From Candidatus Uhrbacteria bacterium (lineage in GTDB: Bacteria > Patescibacteriota > Patescibacteriia > 2-12-FULL-60-25), in the NCBI GenBank assembly GCA_023246325.1, contig JAHFIO010000007.1, positions 1 to 16,170 of the forward strand: DNA of 16,170 nt, written 5' to 3'. This document shows, piece by piece, positions 1-6,333 of the stretch. Within the stretch, counting starts at the first letter, position 1. Each line of letters opens with the position of its first letter. Position numbers and translations under genes: made by a program. The notes beneath the pieces are model-generated. The model did not search any database, was not told the DNA's origin, and saw only the letters and a list, made by a program, of their open reading frames with translations.

Positions 1-332
1 ACTAAATCATTTCGCCAATGTCCGGACGGTGGTCCATATACAGGCAAAAAGAAAAATACGCTTACCAGCAAAATAGGGAGTGAGATTAAAACCGAGGAGA
101 GGTATGCTAAAACGCTGAATTGTTTAGCGGGTACGTATTTGATTACTCCCTCCCACGCTTTCCAACAAATCGCTGTACCCGTACCAAGAATATAAATCCA
201 TGAGAAATGGATAAGAGTTGGAGTTGAATCTGCGATTGCTGGCAAACTATTTGTAATACCCGCGATGCTTGCAAGAATTATGTTAAATGCGAATGCGAAA
301 AAAAGCGTGCTTGGACGTATATTTTTGAACAT
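1..332 (-). CDS. Membrane protein of unknown family, 3' end outside window
   Basis: The reading frame starts at an ATG at 332 and stays open for 110 codons to the left edge, so the C-terminus is missing. The start is fixed by a full AAGGAG Shine-Dalgarno at 340-345, seven bases upstream. The translation begins MFKNIRPSTLFFAFAFNIIL and shows three hydrophobic stretches, at about residues 8-27, 40-58 and 72-98. The last is followed by a short Pro/Gly loop (VYGPPSGHW). A short positively charged N-terminus before the first stretch fits an inner-membrane protein. I do not recognise the family and the visible part has no catalytic motif. It lies 91 bases downstream of the giant gene on the same strand, but appears to have its own promoter with a palindrome in it. 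The reading frame is well supported. The function is unknown. Confidence 0.75.
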   Translation of the reverse strand, partial: MFKNIRPSTLFFAFAFNIILASIAGITNSLPAIADSTPTLIHFSWIYILGTGTAICWKAWEGVIKYVPAKQFSVLAYLSSVLISLPILLVSVFFFLPVYGPPSGHWRNDL

Positions 333-339
333 GTTTGAA

Positions 340-381
340 CTCCTTTTGAATGTACTATAAATAGATTGACATCTATTTCAG
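340..381 (-). promoter_or_regulatory. Promoter with operator-like palindrome and RBS for the left-edge membrane protein
   Basis: On the minus strand a -35-like CTGAAA (376-381) and a -10-like TATAGT (354-359) are separated by 16 bases. A perfect inverted repeat, AAATAGATtgacATCTATTT on the plus strand (359-378, 8-base arms, 4-base centre), fills the spacer. A repressor or MerR-type activator site would sit in this place. The AAGGAG ribosome site follows at 340-345. The -35 match is only partial, so the promoter is less certain than the palindrome. Confidence 0.45.
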
Positions 382-423
382 TGTTCCGTCAAATGAGAAG
401 CTTAAATTCAAACCGTGATCCCA

Positions 424-3400
424 TCAAACAATATCGGCTGGCATGGTATATGCTTCACGCATAATGCCCAAACCCGCATTATTGGCATTACCCGCACCAC
501 AATCTTCGTATTGACCACCGGGGTTATTGCTTGGTGGAACCGTTACTCTTATTTGACTTTGATTATTACTCCCACGATATATCTGTATTCCCATTGCTTT
601 TGCGATATATCTAGACACGGCTGAATTAAAAACACCATTCATACTTCTATCGCCTTTATTTAATGATGTATATGTTGGTTCTATGAACACGGCGGGCTTA
701 CCATCTGATGTTTTTACCATTTTAATTATGGATCTTGCGATACTTGCCTCTAAAAGCATTTGTTCTGGTATGCTTGATTTTACTGTTTCAAAACCTTTTT
801 GAGCAATCTCTTCTTGAATATCCTCTGGCAATTTATTCAAATCAATCAAAAATGATACCTTGGTATGCGCATCACCTACATATCCACCTAGCGCACAATT
901 CCACGAAGCACTTCCCTCATAGTTTTGACATGAACCGCATCCTGTTGGATATTTCCCTGCCTGTAAAAGCATTTGCGGGCTATCCGTTATCATCATAACT
1001 AATTTTCTTTTTCTAAATATTTGTTCTCGATCAGGCAGAACAGCTTGCATATTTTCTAGATCTTGAACAAAGGTAAGATTATCTTTGAAATATTTTTTTA
1101 AATTTTCGAAGGTTATAGACAGAGCATCACTTGAGGCAGTTGTTAGTGATAATTTGTCTTGTGCAATAGTTTCTGCATCTAATTGCTGTAATAATAATAG
1201 ATCTTTAAGTATTTTTAATTCATTTAGTTTATTACGCAATACCGTGGGATTTTTTGCTTGTGGATCTATATCATATTTTTTACATATATCACTTTGAAGT
1301 GCTTGAGTTGTTTCTACGGTAATAGACTGTATAGTTTGAGCGATATTTTTTTCAAAATCATTTCCTATAAATGTTTGTGCATCTATAAATTTTTCACCAT
1401 TTTTTTCTGCTTCTGTATACATGTCTTTCATCTGTGAAAATTGTTCTTTAGAAATATAATTTTCTAAAAATTGAAGTGCATTTTTTGTTTTAGCGTTTAT
1501 TGAAATTTGTTTTTTCTCTGTAAATAGTTTATATGCGTTTTCTAATTTTGGAAGTATGCTTTGTCGTTCAATAGCTTGTAAATTTTGAATATCCGTTTGT
1601 GCTGACGTAATAGCTTTTTGGATGATAGTGTCGCGATTCTCTGGATTTGAATCACTTTCTCTACATACTAAATATAATTGTTGCTGTATAAACGCATATT
1701 TTGGATCTGAAACAACAGCGCCATTAAAAATATGCCCTTCTCGAATAGAGCCCTCTATGAAATTCTTTATTTTCTTGGGTTTATCATCTGGAATTGCATC
1801 CTCAATAGTATCTTTTACTTCCACGAAATGATTTTCTTGCCATATGGTGCGTTCGTATGAATTCAAGTGCCCTATTTGTTCTTTTTTGGTAGGATTATTT
1901 TGCGTTTCATATCGCCACACTTTCCATTTTTCATATGCGGGCGGATCCATATGAATAACCATTTCTGCAAGATATGAAATAATTTTATTATTCCCTTCCA
2001 CGCGCATTTTTTCAGCGTACACAAAAATTGGCTCGAGTGTCCCCCACTCTTCCCAAAGTTTTGATATAGTTTCTATATGTATTCTTTCATCTGGTAACAT
2101 TTCTTTTATTTTATTCGTTGCGATAAGTTTTAATTTTTCATTAATACCTGTGAGTGAAATGTGTTCTGTACGTAAAATATCTAGAACATTTGTTTTTATT
2201 TGTTCATCTGGCTTATTCGTAGAATCTAAAAAAGTGAGCGTTGTGAGAATAGATGATATATCTTTTGCATTTTGCTCATTCGTAAAATCTAAAGTAAGAA
2301 TTTTATTTTGCATCGCTGCTATGATTTCTTTGGAACAAGACAGTGCATTGACTATACTGAAAAGTAGCTTATCTTTCATTGCTGTTGATTTATGAGAAGA
2401 ATATAATCCATTGAATTTTTTTAATACTTCAACGCGTCCATTCGAGAATGCCCATAAAGTTAAAAATATATTTTCTGGCACTGCGGGATATTGTTCATTC
2501 TGCACCTTTTTTGGTGATTGTTTATTTTCAATAAATTCCATAAATACACCATCAAATTGTTCTATGGATTTTTTTCGTAAATCAGCACTTGAAATTTGTA
2601 ATATACTTTTAAATAAAAGTAAATCTTTAGAATTAAATTTAGATTTTTTTGTTTGAATATCATTCAAAATGTATTGTCTTGTTTGTGGGGGAAATGGCGT
2701 ATTGTTATTTGTTGCGATTTTTTTTAGTATCAGCGTGCGAACTCGTGGGTCTAGGTCTTCAACAAAAACAAGATTCAATAATTGTTCATTAGTCGTTTGA
2801 GTATTTATGTGTGTGAGGGTACGCAATGCTAGCTCTTGCATTGATGTAAGTCCAAGCACCCCTTGTTTTTCATCTTTATTTTTAGAAATTTTGGGTCTTT
2901 CTTTTAATATATTTGCAAAGTATGTCGCAATATCCACATCACCATTTTTTGCTAATTCAGCTAAAGCTTGAGCTGCCTTTTCTGTTATTGGTGAGCCTTT
3001 TTCTTGTGCATAGCCCAATAATTTTTGCTTAATTTCTACATATTTTTCCGGATCTTTTATATTCTGTACACCAAGAATACCTAATAATAGTATTTTTTTT
3101 AACTTTGCTTCTTTTGATAAATTTGTTGACGTATCATTTTCTAAAGATTGTAATTCATTTTCAAAGAATTCAATACAATGAAATATAGTTATTACACGCT
3201 TATATTCAGCAGCGTGTTGATTTTCTTTTTTAGAAAAATGTTTTTGTAGTTGTTCGTGAGACGGCTGTACATCAATACTTGTAAATCTATATGGATCATC
3301 CAATGTATTTTGTATATAAATATCTAATTGTTTTTCAGTAAAAAATGGTTTCCATTTTTTAAAATCAGAAGCTATCATTGAGGGGATTTTTTGAATCGCT

Positions 3401-4662
3401 TTAACAATTAAAGCATTTTTTGATTCTTCATGTAAATTGTTTAAAGCATTAAGATTAAATTCAAACATGATAGCGTTATATTCAAGTTGAGTTTCTAAAA
3501 TAATTTGTAAAATTTCTGAACTGGTAATTTCAGGTAAATTATATAATTTTATATTAGATAAACAAGATTTTTTTCCATTGGGTATTTCAAGAATTTTTTG
3601 TATAAATTGTAAACGATTTTCTTTAGTCCAATTTTCTGCGCTATAGTAATCCGATGCTGATAAAAGTAAAATTTCTGGTGCACTTTCTATAAATGTTTCT
3701 AAAAAAAACTTATATTTATCTTCATCAGGATATTTTTCATATACATCATAAAAATTTGATCGTATTTTACCTGGCAATATCGCAAGTCCGGGAAAACCAT
3801 CTTTTAATTGTCTATAAAATAAAATTTGATTTTCAATATTTTTTTTATCAATTTTTTCAAATGCATTTACTATCTTATCAGTTAAAACATCATATCGCAT
3901 TGTAAAGTATATACCTTCTAGTTGTGCGCGTTCTTTTAAAACCATTAGTGCATTTGCATTTTCTATAGGCGATTCATCAAATGAGTTTGTAAGTAGTTCT
4001 TTTTGAACGTCAATGTATACGCGTATAAATCCTTTTTTGATTTCTTGAATTTCTTTTTCTGTTGATTTTTCATGGTCAGAGTCAGGCTCCCAACTCTCTA
4101 TTGTTTGTATATACATTTCAAATGCCTTTTCTGGGGATTGTATTGCGATTTTATTTAAAGCTTCTTTAATACATTCTTTACGAAAATCTTTTATTTGAAT
4201 GCAAAGCTGAGCATTTTTTGATTGTAAAAAACTTTCAGGATCAAGAATAACTATTTGCCGTATATTATTAGCAATACTTATCATAGATTGTTTTTCAGAT
4301 TCTGAAGCATCTTCGAATAAAATTTCATTCATTTTTCCATTTTCGTCAATAAATTTTGATGCCAGTCTCTGTAACATATCTGCAAATTCAGATAATTTTT
4401 GCCATTTTTCTGATAGCGGACCATCGCCATTCTCCGTTTCTGTATAATCGAAATATGCTGCCAATTTTGGAAATTTTTTTAATAATAAAACTTGTTCAGG
4501 CAAAAAAGGATTTTGAGGATTGTGCGAATCTTCAGAATGTACTTGCAAATCCTCACCACGCTTTGTAACCGGCATTTGATCTTCACTATTTGGATTGTGT
4601 GGCATAAAAATTGTGTAAAATAAGAGTATTACTAGTATACTTGCACAAGTCACATATTTCAA
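424..4662 (-). CDS. Giant 1412-residue helical protein with N-terminal membrane segment; family not recognised
   Basis: One uninterrupted frame starts at TTG 4662 and ends at TGA 424. The TTG is supported by AGGA (4669-4672) six bases upstream. It also keeps a hydrophobic segment (about residues 6-19, ASILVILLFYTIF) that starting at the next Met (residue 20) would lose. That segment is an uncleaved anchor or signal peptide, so most of the protein is probably outside the membrane. Residues about 50-1200 are rich in Lys, Glu, Leu and Ile with many amphipathic helices, like an alpha-solenoid (HEAT or TPR type), but I see no clear repeat unit. The last 190 residues differ. They hold CGSCQNYEG (Cys1242, Cys1245), Cys1256, GYVGDAHTKV, a beta-rich stretch around GKPAVFIEPTYTS, and Cys1388. 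Base composition is extreme in places (11 G+C in 60 bases at 3301-3360). No terminator is visible after it. The gene is certain. The function is unknown; scaffold, surface or protein-binding roles are guesses. Confidence 0.9.
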   Translation of the reverse strand: MKYVTCASILVILLFYTIFMPHNPNSEDQMPVTKRGEDLQVHSEDSHNPQNPFLPEQVLLLKKFPKLAAYFDYTETENGDGPLSEKWQKLSEFADMLQRLASKFIDENGKMNEILFEDASESEKQSMISIANNIRQIVILDPESFLQSKNAQLCIQIKDFRKECIKEALNKIAIQSPEKAFEMYIQTIESWEPDSDHEKSTEKEIQEIKKGFIRVYIDVQKELLTNSFDESPIENANALMVLKERAQLEGIYFTMRYDVLTDKIVNAFEKIDKKNIENQILFYRQLKDGFPGLAILPGKIRSNFYDVYEKYPDEDKYKFFLETFIESAPEILLLSASDYYSAENWTKENRLQFIQKILEIPNGKKSCLSNIKLYNLPEITSSEILQIILETQLEYNAIMFEFNLNALNNLHEESKNALIVKAIQKIPSMIASDFKKWKPFFTEKQLDIYIQNTLDDPYRFTSIDVQPSHEQLQKHFSKKENQHAAEYKRVITIFHCIEFFENELQSLENDTSTNLSKEAKLKKILLLGILGVQNIKDPEKYVEIKQKLLGYAQEKGSPITEKAAQALAELAKNGDVDIATYFANILKERPKISKNKDEKQGVLGLTSMQELALRTLTHINTQTTNEQLLNLVFVEDLDPRVRTLILKKIATNNNTPFPPQTRQYILNDIQTKKSKFNSKDLLLFKSILQISSADLRKKSIEQFDGVFMEFIENKQSPKKVQNEQYPAVPENIFLTLWAFSNGRVEVLKKFNGLYSSHKSTAMKDKLLFSIVNALSCSKEIIAAMQNKILTLDFTNEQNAKDISSILTTLTFLDSTNKPDEQIKTNVLDILRTEHISLTGINEKLKLIATNKIKEMLPDERIHIETISKLWEEWGTLEPIFVYAEKMRVEGNNKIISYLAEMVIHMDPPAYEKWKVWRYETQNNPTKKEQIGHLNSYERTIWQENHFVEVKDTIEDAIPDDKPKKIKNFIEGSIREGHIFNGAVVSDPKYAFIQQQLYLVCRESDSNPENRDTIIQKAITSAQTDIQNLQAIERQSILPKLENAYKLFTEKKQISINAKTKNALQFLENYISKEQFSQMKDMYTEAEKNGEKFIDAQTFIGNDFEKNIAQTIQSITVETTQALQSDICKKYDIDPQAKNPTVLRNKLNELKILKDLLLLQQLDAETIAQDKLSLTTASSDALSITFENLKKYFKDNLTFVQDLENMQAVLPDREQIFRKRKLVMMITDSPQMLLQAGKYPTGCGSCQNYEGSASWNCALGGYVGDAHTKVSFLIDLNKLPEDIQEEIAQKGFETVKSSIPEQMLLEASIARSIIKMVKTSDGKPAVFIEPTYTSLNKGDRSMNGVFNSAVSRYIAKAMGIQIYRGSNNQSQIRVTVPPSNNPGGQYEDCGAGNANNAGLGIMREAYTMPADIV

Positions 4663-4824
4663 TTATTATCCTGAATAGTTATCAAGTAACAACAAGCCTG
4701 GGCAATAAATGGAGTGAAAACAAAATACCGAGCCCACAAGGCGAGGTAAGCGAGCGTGGCGAGCAGAGCATCACGCAAACACCGTAGGTGGGTGCGTGAT
4801 GTAGCGCTCGCTAAACGCGAGCAT
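4663..4824. other. Divergent intergenic region with GCGAGC-rich nested hairpins upstream of tRNA-Val
   Basis: This stretch separates the minus-strand giant gene from plus-strand tRNA-Val and has no coding frame I can support. From 4750 to 4822 it is highly structured. CATCACGCA (4769-4777) pairs with TGCGTGATG (4793-4801), and inside these CACC (4780-4783) pairs with GGTG (4787-4790) around a GTA loop. GCGAGC occurs at 4750, 4759 and 4817, and its complement GCTCGC at 4806. GCTCGC can therefore fold with 4759-4764 around the inner hairpin, or with 4817-4822 across a 5-base loop, giving two alternative structures just before the tRNA. A possible plus-strand promoter, TTGCAC (4641-4646), 17 bases, TATTAT (4664-4669), would place this structure in the tRNA leader. 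I found no better promoter. Confidence 0.5.
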
Positions 4825-4901
4825 GGACGGTTAGCTCAGCTGGTTAGAGCACTTCATTTACACTGAAGGGGTCAAAGGTTCAAATCCTTTACCGTCCACC
4901 A
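4825..4901 (+). tRNA. tRNA-Val (anticodon UAC), CCA encoded
   Basis: The acceptor arms GGACGGT (4825-4831) and ACCGTCC (4891-4897) pair over seven bases, followed by discriminator A and an encoded CCA (4899-4901). The D stem GCTC/GAGC, the anticodon stem CTTCA/TGAAG with loop TTTACAC, and the T arm AAAGG-TTCAAAT-CCTTT are all canonical. The anticodon is TAC, which reads valine GUA and, through wobble, other GUN codons. It is a single gene followed immediately by its own terminator. Confidence 0.97.
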
Positions 4902-4903
4902 TG

Positions 4904-4939
4904 AAAAAAAGGGCCAGCCGCTAATGCCTGACCCTTTTT
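4904..4939 (+). terminator. Rho-independent terminator of tRNA-Val
   Basis: AAAAAGGG-C-CAG (4906-4917) pairs with CTG-A-CCCTTTTT (4928-4939) with one C/A mismatch and a 10-base loop. The run of A before the stem and of T after it makes it usable in both directions. It starts three bases after the tRNA CCA and lies four bases before the next -35 box, so it isolates the tRNA from the following gene. Confidence 0.85.
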
Positions 4940-4942
4940 CTG

Positions 4943-4971
4943 TTGACAAAATCCCCTATATAAGCTATACT
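4943..4971 (+). promoter_or_regulatory. Near-consensus sigma-70 promoter for the 5021 gene
   Basis: TTGACA (4943-4948), a 17-base spacer and TATACT (4966-4971) give an optimal vegetative promoter. Transcription should start near 4978, leaving a leader of about 43 bases with AGAGGA (5011-5016) four bases before the ATG at 5021. No operator-like repeat is visible, which suggests constitutive expression. Confidence 0.85.
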
Positions 4972-5020
4972 GCATTCGTTCCTGAAAAACCGTACCATTG
5001 ACAGTAAAAAAGAGGAAATA

Positions 5021-5986
5021 ATGACTAGTTTCACACATACAATGGGAGACAAACTACAGGGCTTTCTACAGAAGCAGCGGGAAGTCGAAGCTCGTAAAAT
5101 CGAGGAAGAACAAAGAAAGCAGGTGGAAAGAGAAGAAAAAACATGGGCGAGCATGATCACAGCACCTGATGGAAGAAGTATTTCCATCGAACTGAAAGAT
5201 CCAAGTCTTGAAAAACTTGATCTCGAATTCGAAAAAGAAGCAGTCGATGCATATGCATATGGCAAAAGTTTCGACGTACGCATCCTGCCTGACGGGCAAG
5301 ATAATACGCAGAACTTTCTGAAGCTCGCTCGTAAGCACTATCTATTACCGCAGAACTTTCGAAATTCGGTAACAGGTCGAGCTCTCATGGCAATTTTTTG
5401 GACATCGGCAAGTTTGCATGCACCAGATCGTGAAGGAATGGGTTACCGTGCTACCTTCGGTGCACATGCACAACACGAACTCACGCAAGTGCTATACACG
5501 CTCGACATCGAAGAGCAACAGCGTTTCTTTTCTGCATGGAAAGATGCTGACCTTGGTCGCGAGTGGGCATTCACGGTGCGTGGTGCCCAGGCCGCAGCCT
5601 CTCTCGCACGCGCCCTGTATATGCTAGGTGTAGCAATCTCACTCCCCGTGCCATATATCGATTCGAAGTATTCAATCGATTTGCTATTTCAGATAAAGTG
5701 CAAGGCTGTGTGTTTGCAAGTAAAGGAATATGTTTCATCCAATCCAGAACAGCGGATCACGGTATACTACGGTGAGAACGAAAGTGTTGGATGGAGTGAA
5801 TTCAAGGCCGAACAACTTCGTGTTTTGAAAAATATTTCTTCTTTCGGCAAGAGACATTCTTTGGAATGTATTCCAGTGACGATTTCAGTTCCTCTGCCAA
5901 CTACATCGCCGTACTTGCCAAACATGGAATTGATAATGAAGCATCTGCGAAAGTTTATTCAACGGGTAGAGGATGATAATTCGTAA
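5021..5986 (+). CDS. Stand-alone 321-residue protein with a possible PD-(D/E)XK nuclease signature
   Basis: This is the only plus-strand protein gene in the window. It has a consensus promoter, a good RBS and a strong terminator, so it is a self-contained unit. Residues about 11-42 are a charged Lys/Glu/Arg/Gln-rich helix, probably a coiled coil. The middle (about 95-205) looks helical. At 212-236 the pattern YIDSKYSIDLLFQI, then a turn, then AVCLQVKEY resembles the core of restriction-endonuclease-fold enzymes: Asp214 or Asp220 at the end of one strand, Gln233-x-Lys235 on the next, and an acidic residue upstream in the preceding helix (Glu181). A QxK version of (D/E)xK is known in that superfamily. 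The fold assignment is inference from a short motif. I recognise no closer family. Base composition is higher in GC than the giant gene (28 of 60 at 5041-5100), which would fit separate origin. It may instead be a structural or regulatory protein. Confidence 0.9.
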   Translation: MTSFTHTMGDKLQGFLQKQREVEARKIEEEQRKQVEREEKTWASMITAPDGRSISIELKDPSLEKLDLEFEKEAVDAYAYGKSFDVRILPDGQDNTQNFLKLARKHYLLPQNFRNSVTGRALMAIFWTSASLHAPDREGMGYRATFGAHAQHELTQVLYTLDIEEQQRFFSAWKDADLGREWAFTVRGAQAAASLARALYMLGVAISLPVPYIDSKYSIDLLFQIKCKAVCLQVKEYVSSNPEQRITVYYGENESVGWSEFKAEQLRVLKNISSFGKRHSLECIPVTISVPLPTTSPYLPNMELIMKHLRKFIQRVEDDNS

Positions 5987-5994
5987 AAGATCGT

Positions 5995-6034
5995 AATCGG
6001 ATATAGCACGCTCGCGTTATATCCGATTTTTTTT
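5995..6034 (+). terminator. Strong rho-independent terminator of the 5021 gene
   Basis: AATCGGATATA (5995-6005) pairs perfectly with TATATCCGATT (6018-6028) across a 12-base loop that contains GCTCGC (6010-6015), and a run of eight T (6027-6034) follows. It begins nine bases after the TAA stop. Confidence 0.93.
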
Positions 6035-6112
6035 ATACAAAAATTGCTACTCGCTCACTTTAGATATAAAGTGTCTATCATTTTATGTTTTTTTCAAATT
6101 ATTAATACAAAT
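6035..6112. other. AT-rich spacer with a small perfect hairpin
   Basis: No coding frame or RNA gene is visible here. CACTTTA (6056-6062) pairs with TAAAGTG (6067-6073) around a GATA loop, and a T-rich stretch (6080-6094) follows some bases later. It may serve as a weak backup terminator for the plus-strand gene, or it may have no role. Confidence 0.35.
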
Positions 6113-6238
6113 AAAAAAAACCAATTACGCGATGAGATGTGCCGCTTTGGAGCAAGTGATTGCGTAGACGTACATAAAGTACGGCGAGCAATCACGATGC
6201 GAAAAGTGGTACAGATCGCGCGTAATTGGATTTTTTTT
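6113..6238. terminator. 126-base nested inverted repeat; bidirectional terminator between convergent units
   Basis: Eight A (6113-6120) pair with eight T (6231-6238), with A6230 bulged. CCAATTACGCG (6121-6131) then pairs perfectly with CGCGTAATTGG (6219-6229). Next, 6136-6148 pairs with 6203-6217 with one mismatch, a two-base bulge and one G-T wobble. GTGATTGC (6156-6163) pairs with GCAATCAC (6188-6195), and CGTAC (6169-6173) with GTACG (6179-6183) around an ATAAA loop. That is about 44 base pairs in one long interrupted stem. On the minus strand it starts directly at the encoded CCA of tRNA-Leu and ends in eight U, so it is the natural terminator of the tyrS operon. From the plus side it also ends in eight T. 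It is much longer than an ordinary terminator. Confidence 0.8.
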
Positions 6239-6324
6239 GGTGCTCAGGAGAGGACTCGAACCTCCACAGGGTTGCCCCCGCCGCCACCTCAAGGCGGTGC
6301 GTATACCAATTTCGCCACCTGAGC
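6238..6324 (-). tRNA. tRNA-Leu (anticodon GAG), CCA encoded
   Basis: On the minus strand the acceptor arms GCTCAGG (6324-6318) and CCTGAGC pair over seven bases, with discriminator A and encoded CCA (6240-6238). The anticodon stem CCGCC/GGCGG holds loop TTGAGGT, so the anticodon is GAG, reading leucine CUC and CUU. The long variable arm is that of a class II tRNA, and the T arm carries GGTTCGAGTCC. It lies nine bases after the stop of the DAGK-like gene on the same strand, with no promoter visible in that gap, so it is probably processed from the tyrS-argS operon transcript. Confidence 0.96.
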
Positions 6325-6333
6325 GCAATATAA

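Noticed and set aside
366..371. TTGACA on the plus strand as a promoter
   Set aside because: No gene follows on the plus strand and no good -10 lies 16-18 bases downstream. The hexamer is part of the palindrome.
424..426. Alternative genetic code with TGA as a sense codon (as in Gracilibacteria)
   Set aside because: TGA ends the giant gene, and it ends tyrS exactly at the ATGA junction with argS, so the standard bacterial code fits.
6156..6195. Kink-turn in the internal loop of the long hairpin (GTAGA opposite GCGA)
   Set aside because: Two G-A steps are available, but the outer stem register leaves two extra bases (6184-6185) and the required pairing next to the tandem G-A pairs does not form.
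4825..6324. tRNA genes as att sites of an integrated element
   Set aside because: I found no direct repeat of either tRNA 3' end in the window and no integrase gene, so insertion stays only a hypothesis.
6044..6328. Overlapping short frames on both strands over the tRNA-Leu gene and hairpin
   Set aside because: They are read through a clear tRNA and an inverted repeat. Their sequences are the familiar spurious translations of tRNA genes, and neither has a ribosome site.
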